NCBI GenBank assembly: GCA_035363115.1
Contig: DAOSEM010000006.1
Location: forward strand, 140,790-204,789
Direction: 5' to 3'
Origin: Syntrophales bacterium
GTDB lineage: Bacteria; Desulfobacterota; Syntrophia; Syntrophales; PHBD01
Length of the DNA: 64,000 bases
Part shown: piece by piece, positions 42,094-49,466 of the stretch
Numbering within the stretch: position 1 is the first letter of the stretch
Layout: each line of letters begins with the position of its first letter
Notes under the pieces: generated by a model
The model's database searches: none
What the model was told of the DNA's origin: nothing
Seen by the model: the letters and a program-made list of their open reading frames with translations, nothing else
Translations under genes and position numbers: made by a program

Positions 42094-44245
42094 TCCATTC
42101 GTTCGTAAGGCGTATTTCGCGATCTATGAGTTTGACATCCCTATCGTCATCACCGAACTGCCTCTTGAGTGAGTCGAATAATTCGAGAAGCTGCCGCATA
42201 TGATCTTCGGGCGGCTCACCTAAAGAGTGGTTTGATTCCCACTCGTGCCTAACGTCGTCAAGCCGCGGTAGAAGCTCTATACGCACTCTTCGCACCAACT
42301 CATCGAATTCACTGTCGGTGAAAAGATTTCTGATCCCGTCGTCATCAAGAGCGCCCCCATCCTGACCCTCGATAGCGTAACTGCTTACCGTCTCAACAAA
42401 TATCTTCCTCTGCTCCTCAGGCAGGAGCCCGACTTCATGGAGTCGCTTTGCTAGTCGTACCTCCGGAACGCTGTCGAGGAAAAGTCCGGGTTTGGCGACT
42501 TGCTCAAGCAGGCTGGGATTATGCTTCAGATACAAGGATAGGAACTCTTTGGAGCAACGGCGAGCAAGAAATCCTTGCAGATCCCACCTCGCGCTGAATG
42601 CTGATAGCCAAGCGGCTTTATGCGACTTGCTTTGAGATATTTCATTAAGTTTCGCAAGCATCTGTGGAAACAATGATTTTGGAACCACAATCGCTTTTTC
42701 TATGCCTACGTCACCACAAGTCACTTGATCGACCAGCCGCTCAGGCGCACTACCCTCTATGTAGATACCAAGGTGTTCCGGACTCTGGACCAGAATTGCT
42801 GCATATGCGTCGCCAATGGTCGGATGCATGAACTGCCAGACATACTCGCCGCTTGAATGAGAGAGAAGTACAAGACTGCCCTTTAGGGCTTCGAGCGCAT
42901 CGATGCATCCACCCAGAGTGCTGCCGAGACGATCAAGAGCATGTGTCTCTGAGAGCCGAAGTTGGATTGGACTCTCCAGACGGCTGTTCCGCATGTAGAT
43001 TAGTGCGAGTGCTGCCTTGCTATCTGCATCGAGGCCTTGGAGCACCTCCCGGAGAAGCTGCTCGCGTTTCTCAACGAACTGGCGGATGTAATACTCGTCG
43101 ATGAACAGGTCCTTCGTGAAAAGCGGATCGCCCAGACGTCGTGCCGTTTCCGGGATGAATCGAGGATGACTCGCGACATCCTCAAGGTAAGGCTTGAGGT
43201 CGGTTCGAAAGGAGCGCGGCTGTTTTCCAAGCTTGATATGGTTGTAGAGGATCTGACATTTTTCTCCGACGGAAAGGTCCTGAACATCGATCACAACTTG
43301 GCTCTCATTCAGCAGCGGAAACGCGCTCTCCTTCAGGTCTTTGCGGGCACGGTTGTAAATGTAGTCGCGCGATGTCATGACAATCTTCGCCCCCTTGCGG
43401 AGCATCGGTCGTATTTGCGGCAAGATGTGATTCCAGCGGTGAACCAGGAAATCCTCGTATTGGGTCACTCCAAAGGCGTCGTCCAGCCAGAAGAACTGCG
43501 ACGGCTCGTCCGGGTTCCAGTGCTTGACAACCTTGCCGGGATCGTCAAGTTTGAGCGTCGAGGCGTTCCATTGGTCGACTGCCGCCATTGCCAGCATGGA
43601 TGCGATGGTCGTCTTACCAGCGGCAGGCTCGCCGATGAGCAGCACAAAACTGTGCTTGTTGATTGCATCAACAGCTTTCCGGTAGGCATCAGTGACAACG
43701 ACCTTGGCAAGGTCCTCCCGCATCGATTCAAGGATGGTTCTAGCCTGTACGTAGGCACGCTCGTCGAGAATCTGGCTTAAGTCTCCAAGTCCGTACATAC
43801 GTGGTACGAGCATACGCAGGCGCTTGTTTTCTAGAATTTGCTGGCTTATCCAGGTGGAACCAAACACCGCGACATTTTTCACCCCGGCACCCTTGAACAG
43901 GGCACTGATCTTGCCAGCTCCAACACCAGACAAACCCGCGTTCGTCATGAGCACGTAGGAGTCACAAAGACCCCGCCCGACAAGCTTCTTGGCCTTTTCA
44001 AATTCATCCGATAGATCGGATGTTTTCAGGATATAGTTGATTCTGCTTGTGAACTTACACTGGATTACGAAAGGACCGCTTAGGTTGTCCTGTCCTGTCC
44101 CATTCCACGTACCCGTGAATGCGCCGTCCCTCCCACCATCAGCTGAATCGAGAAAAGACTCCACTGTTTGTCCCAAGATCCCCCGTGTAATCGTGAGACA
44201 TAGCTGCTGAAAGTCGTGCCAGCCGAGATTGTGTAATGCGTACAT
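41960..44245 (-). CDS. Restriction-endonuclease-like/STAND NTPase (candidate defence effector)
   Basis: The 761-residue protein has an N-terminal Mrr-like nuclease fold: an LGWHDFQQL helix, acidic residues in SADGGRDG (D36, D40) and QCK at 62-64, the PD-(D/E)XK pattern. A STAND-type NTPase follows, with P-loop GEPAAGKTT (205-213), FFWLDDAFG (251-259) and TSRD (291-294). The remaining half is helical and may be the sensor. This layout matches anti-phage STAND systems (Avs-like, nSTAND3), though it is shorter than most. The start at 44245 is preferred over TTG at 44257 (weak ribosome sites both). It lies 30 bases after the small ORF in the same operon. Confidence 0.78.
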   Translation of the reverse strand: MYALHNLGWHDFQQLCLTITRGILGQTVESFLDSADGGRDGAFTGTWNGTGQDNLSGPFVIQCKFTSRINYILKTSDLSDEFEKAKKLVGRGLCDSYVLMTNAGLSGVGAGKISALFKGAGVKNVAVFGSTWISQQILENKRLRMLVPRMYGLGDLSQILDERAYVQARTILESMREDLAKVVVTDAYRKAVDAINKHSFVLLIGEPAAGKTTIASMLAMAAVDQWNASTLKLDDPGKVVKHWNPDEPSQFFWLDDAFGVTQYEDFLVHRWNHILPQIRPMLRKGAKIVMTSRDYIYNRARKDLKESAFPLLNESQVVIDVQDLSVGEKCQILYNHIKLGKQPRSFRTDLKPYLEDVASHPRFIPETARRLGDPLFTKDLFIDEYYIRQFVEKREQLLREVLQGLDADSKAALALIYMRNSRLESPIQLRLSETHALDRLGSTLGGCIDALEALKGSLVLLSHSSGEYVWQFMHPTIGDAYAAILVQSPEHLGIYIEGSAPERLVDQVTCGDVGIEKAIVVPKSLFPQMLAKLNEISQSKSHKAAWLSAFSARWDLQGFLARRCSKEFLSLYLKHNPSLLEQVAKPGLFLDSVPEVRLAKRLHEVGLLPEEQRKIFVETVSSYAIEGQDGGALDDDGIRNLFTDSEFDELVRRVRIELLPRLDDVRHEWESNHSLGEPPEDHMRQLLELFDSLKRQFGDDDRDVKLIDREIRLTNEWIGENTQEEPDRADRKLGEVEVQEKPQSKRSIFDDIDASEEVETG

Positions 44246-44275
44246 GTTATCTACCAATTGTGCGAACTACGTTTA

Positions 44276-44587
44276 TTAAGTTGATTGCTTTGATGTTCCT
44301 GCTTTATATTTTTCGTACTCAGGGAGAAATAACCTCTCTGATTCATCTATAAACTCTTGTTTCCTGTCTCTGAGATCTCGAAGTTTCTCGTGTATACTCT
44401 TGTAGACGATCTGATGAGCTTGGTTTTTGATTTTCTCTTTATCATATTCATCAAACTCTACATCCTCCCCAAGTGTCAAATCTACTAATTTTAACAGATC
44501 CTCCTTTTTAATCCTATCAATCGGCAGAAATTCACCAACCCCATCAAAAAAAAAGCCAAGATTGTTATCAATCTTCAATAGCTTCAT
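44276..44587 (-). CDS. Small unknown protein between PHP-ATPase and STAND genes
   Basis: The 103-residue protein has a good AGGAG site. Its start overlaps the end of the upstream PHP-ATPase gene by 20 bases, so it is translationally tied to it. It has a hydrophobic-aromatic start (NNLGFFFDG), an acidic middle and a long charged helix at the C-terminus (IHEKLRDLRDRKQEFIDE). There are no recognised motifs or cysteines and no signal peptide. Position suggests an adaptor, inhibitor or activator of one of its neighbours. Confidence 0.7.
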   Translation of the reverse strand: MKLLKIDNNLGFFFDGVGEFLPIDRIKKEDLLKLVDLTLGEDVEFDEYDKEKIKNQAHQIVYKSIHEKLRDLRDRKQEFIDESERLFLPEYEKYKAGTSKQST

Positions 44588-46589
44588 ATCTATGTCTCCT
44601 GCTTTGATAGGCGTCCCTGCCAGCCTCTAGTGAATTCATCATAATTTCATGAGTCTTGATAAATTGCCCGTCGACAGACTTTAGAACCTTGTCCATCGGA
44701 TGACCAGAGTATATTCTATAAGTCACAACCCCATTTTCTATGGTCTTAATGGCATAGAGTAGGTAATCCGCACCTACAGAGGCACCAACCGTGTTGTTGT
44801 GCGTAACCACAACCACGGGCATGGATTTTGATATTTCTCTGATAATCTGATTTACATCACTCTTTAGAAACATATTATCGAATGAGGACTCTGGCTCATC
44901 GATAAGTAAAATATCATAGCTTTGAGCGTCTTGGATTTCCTGTAGCAATCGAAATTCCGACCGTTCTCCTCCCGACACTTCAAAACCGTCTCGATTTATA
45001 ATATTATATTCTATTTTAGTAAATAACTTGTATAGTTCTGATTTTGGTAGACTGGGATCGGACATCAGTGCTTTTAGATACCGGTAAGGATTCCCGTATT
45101 CTTTCATCGCTTCCTTAAATGCCGTTTTTACGACACTTGTATTTCTAAGTTCTCCAGCCCTTTGGAATGGACCTTTGCTGGCAACAACACGGAATCCCTG
45201 AACACTCTCTTCGAAAATTACAGACTCTCTTTGCAAGTGGTTTACAATATCTGAGAATCTCGCTACCTTTCTTGCCTCCATAGTTACTTGGTATAAATCA
45301 ACATCATCAACCTGAATGGCGGACGATCGCATTTTTAAGTTCCCTTTTATATCTTTGATTAAGCCATTGATAAACCGTTTTTTCCTGTTTTCCAAAGCCT
45401 TACTCCAAAGCAATTCTATTAATTCACACGCGAGCTTTTTTAGAGATTGTATATCAACATACCTCTCGATAATTTCCTTGTATTCAAGGTTTTCTATAAC
45501 ATGACGAACTGATTCTATAAGTTGTCTTAGAATTTTATCATCCTTGTCGGGGAATGCCGTCTCGTCAAAGAGGGCGACCTTTGAATATGCATCTCGCCTA
45601 TCAGCTTCTTCTGCCGACTTACAAAGCGTGGAAATATAATTCTCGACATCCCGTTTGTTACTTTCAAGGTCAACTTTCATAACGTCATCTAAGACAGCCT
45701 TGAACGCGGATAGATAATCATCAATAACCCCACTTCGTTTTTTTTGAATGTCTTTATTAAACTCACGCTCATATGCTTCTTCATCTAGTTGTACCAACGA
45801 AAACTGCTTAATATATTTAGCCCTTTCACTTACATTATTTATCTTATTCAAAGTATATGTTTTACCGGTTGATCGCTCACCAAGGAGTACATTCAATCCA
45901 GTGGAAATCTTTTGTCCATCATCAAAAATCTGAAATATGAAGTTTCCTTCGTCCTTTGACAAAGAAACCTTACGCTTGTCGCCAAGGCATGCCCTAATGG
46001 CACTTAAAGTCAACTCGCCACAGTCCAAGAAAGTTTGTCTCGTAGGGAGTTCATTAAGTTTATCGCTCACCCTGACATCACTAAATAGAACAGGGGTTAG
46101 CTTTGTTTCATCCTTTATTGCACGGATAAATTTTTTAGCGCTATCGACCTCACCAGCTGCTAAATAGGGCAAAAGTTCTTCTAGTGTTTGTACGCGTATA
46201 GATGGGCTTTTGTCATAATGGGGAATAATCAAGTAGTTTTGTAGATTACCATAAATATCTTTCAGATCACGTACGGTAATGCTACCGGTCCGAGATACTC
46301 TTCGGAACACCTCATTGGACCTTGATTCAAAGTCTTCGATGTTTGATCCATCGCTAATCAGTATTATGTGACCCTCATCTAAGTTTATCTCAATGCCCGG
46401 GAATACAACAATTTGTAGTAACTCTTTTAAATCCCTAAATTGTTGGGCATCAAATATATTGTGATTGGTTATCGCAATAGCATCAAGATTAGCGTCTGTT
46501 ACATATCGTTTCAGAGTGTCCTTACAGAATGTAAAGTGGTTGTCACTGACTGTTGAGATGGTATGAACGTGTAGATCTATTTTCTTCAT
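44568..46589 (-). CDS. PHP-domain ABC/SMC-like ATPase
   Basis: The 673-residue protein starts with a PHP phosphoesterase domain: HVHT (7-10), TNHN (41-44), GIEIN (65-69), IPHYD (H124) and SDVR (170-173). An SMC/RecN-like ATPase follows: Walker A GERSTGKT (237-244), a long helical insert, signature VSGGE (538-542), Walker B LLIDEPE (ends near 567) and an H-loop histidine (597). Similar PHP-plus-ATPase proteins are grouped by some databases as TrlF-type, as I recall. The start at 46589 has GGAG in front. A TTG at 46601 is rejected. Codon use is strongly AT-biased compared with the flanks. Confidence 0.82.
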   Translation of the reverse strand: MKKIDLHVHTISTVSDNHFTFCKDTLKRYVTDANLDAIAITNHNIFDAQQFRDLKELLQIVVFPGIEINLDEGHIILISDGSNIEDFESRSNEVFRRVSRTGSITVRDLKDIYGNLQNYLIIPHYDKSPSIRVQTLEELLPYLAAGEVDSAKKFIRAIKDETKLTPVLFSDVRVSDKLNELPTRQTFLDCGELTLSAIRACLGDKRKVSLSKDEGNFIFQIFDDGQKISTGLNVLLGERSTGKTYTLNKINNVSERAKYIKQFSLVQLDEEAYEREFNKDIQKKRSGVIDDYLSAFKAVLDDVMKVDLESNKRDVENYISTLCKSAEEADRRDAYSKVALFDETAFPDKDDKILRQLIESVRHVIENLEYKEIIERYVDIQSLKKLACELIELLWSKALENRKKRFINGLIKDIKGNLKMRSSAIQVDDVDLYQVTMEARKVARFSDIVNHLQRESVIFEESVQGFRVVASKGPFQRAGELRNTSVVKTAFKEAMKEYGNPYRYLKALMSDPSLPKSELYKLFTKIEYNIINRDGFEVSGGERSEFRLLQEIQDAQSYDILLIDEPESSFDNMFLKSDVNQIIREISKSMPVVVVTHNNTVGASVGADYLLYAIKTIENGVVTYRIYSGHPMDKVLKSVDGQFIKTHEIMMNSLEAGRDAYQSRRHRYEAIED

Positions 46590-47221
46590 GACGCACTCCA
46601 AGCTACGTTGGGCGCTAGTATTAGGGACATCAAAACAATGTTTATCAAGTTAATTATTAATAACCAAAACATGGCATTATTTTCATCTAACACTCTATAG
46701 TGAAAAACGACATTTTTATTATAATAATCTTTTACATACGTACTTAAATATTCGCATTGCTTTTATAGCGGCTTATTCTCTGGATCTTGATAAGATCTAT
46801 ATCCCTTGATGGGCACAATATAAAACCCCGCTCTATTGAAAGAAACGGGGCCTTGTCATTCAGTTCATATTTCCCTCCAGTATGTTGATACGGGATGGAA
46901 CATACAACTGCATTTTTACTTTGTTGGCTCGTTTACCATCATTCCTATTCAAAATCCAGCATTAAAATACGTTATATCAATTCATAGACTTCCGTAAGTT
47001 ATGCTTCATAGCTGCCTTTTCACATGCCGTAAAGAAGAACCACCACTTATCATTGTTTAACATGGATCTCCAGAGAATGTATGACCACTTTTATATTAGG
47101 AGAGAAGGCCTTGCATGATCTGACGATCTGGAAATAACTGGACAATAGAATCTCAGAAAACCGAGCCTTTGAAGTTTCTTGAAGGAAACACCTCGATGTT
47201 TCTGCATCACCCTTTCCCCGA
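46590..47221. other. AT-rich intergenic region upstream of the island operon
   Basis: No convincing gene is seen in this stretch. It is the likely promoter zone of the leftward cassette, with several TATAAT-like sequences (for example near 46715), but no clear -35 partner. A weak terminator-like hairpin lies at 46821-46850. Composition returns to GC-rich near 47200. Confidence 0.45.
46821..46850 (-). terminator. Possible terminator upstream of the island cassette
   Basis: On the minus strand CCCCG and CGGGG pair around a 15-base loop and are followed by TTTTATATT. The stem is only 5 bp, so it is weak. It could insulate the cassette from antisense transcription from the right. Confidence 0.35.
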
Positions 47222-47250
47222 TTGACACCGGGCCCCCCATTTCCTATAGT
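47222..47250 (+). promoter_or_regulatory. Strong predicted sigma-70 promoter of the transglutaminase operon
   Basis: TTGACA (47222-47227), exactly 17 bases, TATAGT (47245-47250). The GTG start follows at 47289 with AAGGAGG in front. Confidence 0.75.
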
Positions 47251-47288
47251 GGCCCCGCTTCTCAACGTTTCCGCCAAGGAGGGTTCCC

Positions 47289-47990
47289 GTGAGCGATGAC
47301 GTGCAGGCCTGCCTGATCCCGACCCCTTTCATCAACAGCGATCATCCGGCGGTGCGGAAGTTCGCCCTGGAGGCGGCGGGAGACGCCGCAACCGAGAAAG
47401 ACAAGGCCGTCCGCCTTTTCTATGCCGTCCGGGACGGGATCCGCTACGACCCCTACCGGATCGTCCTCTCCGTCGAGGGAATGCGGGCGAGCACGACCCT
47501 GGAGAAGGGGTACGGATACTGCGTCGTGAAGGCGGTCCTCCTGGCGGCCTGCGCCCGGGTCCACGGGATTCCCGGCCGCATCGGCCTCGCCGACGTCCGG
47601 AACCACCTGACCACGGAGCGCCTCAAGAGCCTCATGAAGACGGACCTCTTCACGGGCCACGGCTACTCGGAGCTCTACCTGGGCGGACGCTGGATCAAGG
47701 CCACCCCGACGTTCAACATGGACCTCTGCGACCGCTTCGGCGTGAAACCCCTCGACTTCGACGGCATCCACGACGCCCTCCTGCATCCCTACGATCAGAA
47801 GGGGAACCGCCACATGGAGTACGTCCAGGACCACGGCCCCTTCAACGACGTGCCCCTGGAGATGATCAAGGAGTCCTTCCGGGTCTACTACCCGACCTTC
47901 TTCAAGCCCGACGGCAGCCCCGCCATCGGGGGAGACTTCGAGCGGGAGGCCGTCGAAGACCGGGCGTCCCGGGCGGCCGGCAAATCATAG
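47289..47990 (+). CDS. Transglutaminase-like domain protein
   Basis: The 233-residue protein starts at GTG 47289, behind AAGGAGG. It has the transglutaminase/peptidase pattern: GYGYCVVKAVLLAACARVHGIPGR with the probable nucleophilic cysteine, then GHGYSELYLGGRWIKATPT with the likely histidine. Family members act as proteases, amidases or crosslinkers. The substrate here is unknown. There is no signal peptide. It is 2 bases from the methyltransferase gene and heads an operon running to about 52.5 kb. Confidence 0.82.
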   Translation: MSDDVQACLIPTPFINSDHPAVRKFALEAAGDAATEKDKAVRLFYAVRDGIRYDPYRIVLSVEGMRASTTLEKGYGYCVVKAVLLAACARVHGIPGRIGLADVRNHLTTERLKSLMKTDLFTGHGYSELYLGGRWIKATPTFNMDLCDRFGVKPLDFDGIHDALLHPYDQKGNRHMEYVQDHGPFNDVPLEMIKESFRVYYPTFFKPDGSPAIGGDFEREAVEDRASRAAGKS

Positions 47991-47992
47991 CC

Positions 47993-48991
47993 ATGACGGG
48001 AGACCCGCTTCCGACCTGGAATCTGCACTCCACGCGGGACTACCACCTTCAGGACCTGACGACCCTCGGCTGGGAGTGGACCGTTTGCAACAGCCTCGCC
48101 CATCCCGAGAGTCTCTGCCGCACGGTCCTCGTGCGCCCCGATTCCTACGGGAATCTCCTCCGCCATTTTCTGGAACGCCATTTCGATCTGGGCCGGGTGC
48201 GGCGTATTCTCGAAGTCGGCGGGGGATACGGCGTCCTGAAGCGGGATTTCCTGGCGGACCGCCCGGAATGGTCGTCCCTCTGCATCGACCTGTCGCCGGT
48301 GCTCCTCGAGAAGCAGAGAGAGGCACTGGCGGGATTTCCCGCGGACTTCCGCCGGGAGGATTTCCTGGAGACGCCGCCGGAGATCCTGGCGGGATTCGGC
48401 CTGGCACTTTTGAACGAGAACCTGGGGGATTTTCCCGTGGTCCTGGACATGCCGCGGGAGATCGAAGACACAGAGCGATGGTCGCAGCGGGAAACGAAGT
48501 CTGATTCCGATCGCCTGATGGAGCGGGTGTATCGTTTGTTCGCGAACTATGGCCTGGAAGCGCTGGAAGCCCCACTGTTCCCCTTCAACCTCGGGGCCTG
48601 CGAGGCCCTGGAGAAGCTCTGTCTGGCGGGTGTTCCGTCGATCTTCCTGAGCGAGCACAGCTGCGAGGCCCGCGTGCCGGAGGAGCTGGCCGGGCTGATC
48701 CGTGTCTCCGCCCCGGGACGGCCGGAGCGGATTCCCCTGAAAGGCCACGACGAGTTCACCATCAAATTCTCGCACCTGGAGGCCATCGCCCGGTATCACG
48801 GCTACCGGGTCCGCCGCGGTCCCCTGGCGGATTTCCTGTCCGTGGCCTGGACGGACCGCCTCCGGGCGATCCTGCGCGCCCCGGCGGCACGGAACGACGA
48901 GGAGGAAGTCCTCCGGCATTTCCTCGAGGACCTGTACCAGTATGAGTACCTGATGCTCCAGAAGGGAACGGAATTGAATCCGTCCCCGTGA
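47993..48991 (+). CDS. SAM-dependent methyltransferase-like protein
   Basis: The 332-residue protein has motif I ILEVGGGYGVLKRDFL (about residues 67-82) and an acidic segment SLCIDLSP typical of class I methyltransferases. The rest is less conserved, so the substrate is unknown. The last residues (GTELNPSP) are encoded within the REP-like repeat, which suggests that the repeat insertion set the C-terminus. It lies 2 bases after the transglutaminase-like gene. Confidence 0.7.
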   Translation: MTGDPLPTWNLHSTRDYHLQDLTTLGWEWTVCNSLAHPESLCRTVLVRPDSYGNLLRHFLERHFDLGRVRRILEVGGGYGVLKRDFLADRPEWSSLCIDLSPVLLEKQREALAGFPADFRREDFLETPPEILAGFGLALLNENLGDFPVVLDMPREIEDTERWSQRETKSDSDRLMERVYRLFANYGLEALEAPLFPFNLGACEALEKLCLAGVPSIFLSEHSCEARVPEELAGLIRVSAPGRPERIPLKGHDEFTIKFSHLEAIARYHGYRVRRGPLADFLSVAWTDRLRAILRAPAARNDEEEVLRHFLEDLYQYEYLMLQKGTELNPSP

Positions 48992-49068
48992 CGGGATTCA
49001 AATGGGCGCGGATTTGAAATCTGTCCCCGTTTCCAGGGCGACGGGGGCAAATTTCAAATCTACCCCCG
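48968..49068. repeat. Cluster of three REP-like short palindromes
   Basis: Three successive imperfect palindromes occur: ACGGAATTGAATCCGT (48968-48983), a GGATTTGAAATCTGTCC core (about 49010-49026) and ACGGGGGCAAATTTCAAATC running into TACCCCCG (49041-49068). The shared core is ATTTCAAAT or its complement flanked by G/C runs. A related unit ends the phosphomannomutase transcript at 63671-63703. No REP-associated transposase is in the window. Confidence 0.65.
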
Positions 49069-49109
49069 AAGAACCGATTCCGACCCAATTTGCGTTCCGT
49101 GTTCGAGGC

Positions 49110-49466
49110 ATGAGACAAGCCATGAGCAACCCGGAAGAAATCGAATGCAAGCGTTGCGGCAAGTGCTGCCTTGCCGATATGCTCGACTACGCCGCCGAGG
49201 AGGAGAAGGAACGCTGGCAGCGGGAGGGGCGGGACGACATCCTCGGGATCATCGAGCAGCACCACGGCGTCTGGATGGGGGACCACATCGTCTCGGCGAA
49301 CAACGGCCATACGTTCCGGGGCTGCCCCTTCCTGGAGTGGGAGAACGGCCTCACCCGCTGTGCCATCTACGAAACGCGGCCCCGGGTCTGCCGGGAGTTT
49401 CGGCCCGGCTCCTCGGAGATCTGTCCCCGGTTCCGGGGAAACGAACAGGAGGAAGCGGGTCCTTGA
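49110..49466 (+). CDS. YkgJ-family cysteine cluster protein
   Basis: The product has about 118 residues with CKRCGKCC near the N-terminus and later CPFLEW, CAIYETRPRVCREF and CPRF. This is the zinc/iron-chelating pattern of the YkgJ/CxxCxxCC family. The start is uncertain between 49110 and 49122, neither having an ideally spaced ribosome site. The open frame upstream to 49002 runs through the REP-like repeat and is not counted. Its stop overlaps the TTG start of the flavoprotein gene. A role in cluster or metal handling for the neighbouring iron-sulfur enzyme is inference. Confidence 0.78.
   Translation: MRQAMSNPEEIECKRCGKCCLADMLDYAAEEEKERWQREGRDDILGIIEQHHGVWMGDHIVSANNGHTFRGCPFLEWENGLTRCAIYETRPRVCREFRPGSSEICPRFRGNEQEEAGP

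Noticed and set aside
47090..47180. Possible remnant of a four-helix-bundle (23S rRNA intervening sequence-type) protein, with KALHDLTIWK in frame
   Set aside because: The match is only about ten residues and stops follow at once, so chance is likely.
47050..47277. 75-residue minus-strand frame in the right-hand intergenic region
   Set aside because: It lacks a ribosome site and motifs, and overlaps the strong plus-strand promoter at 47222-47250.
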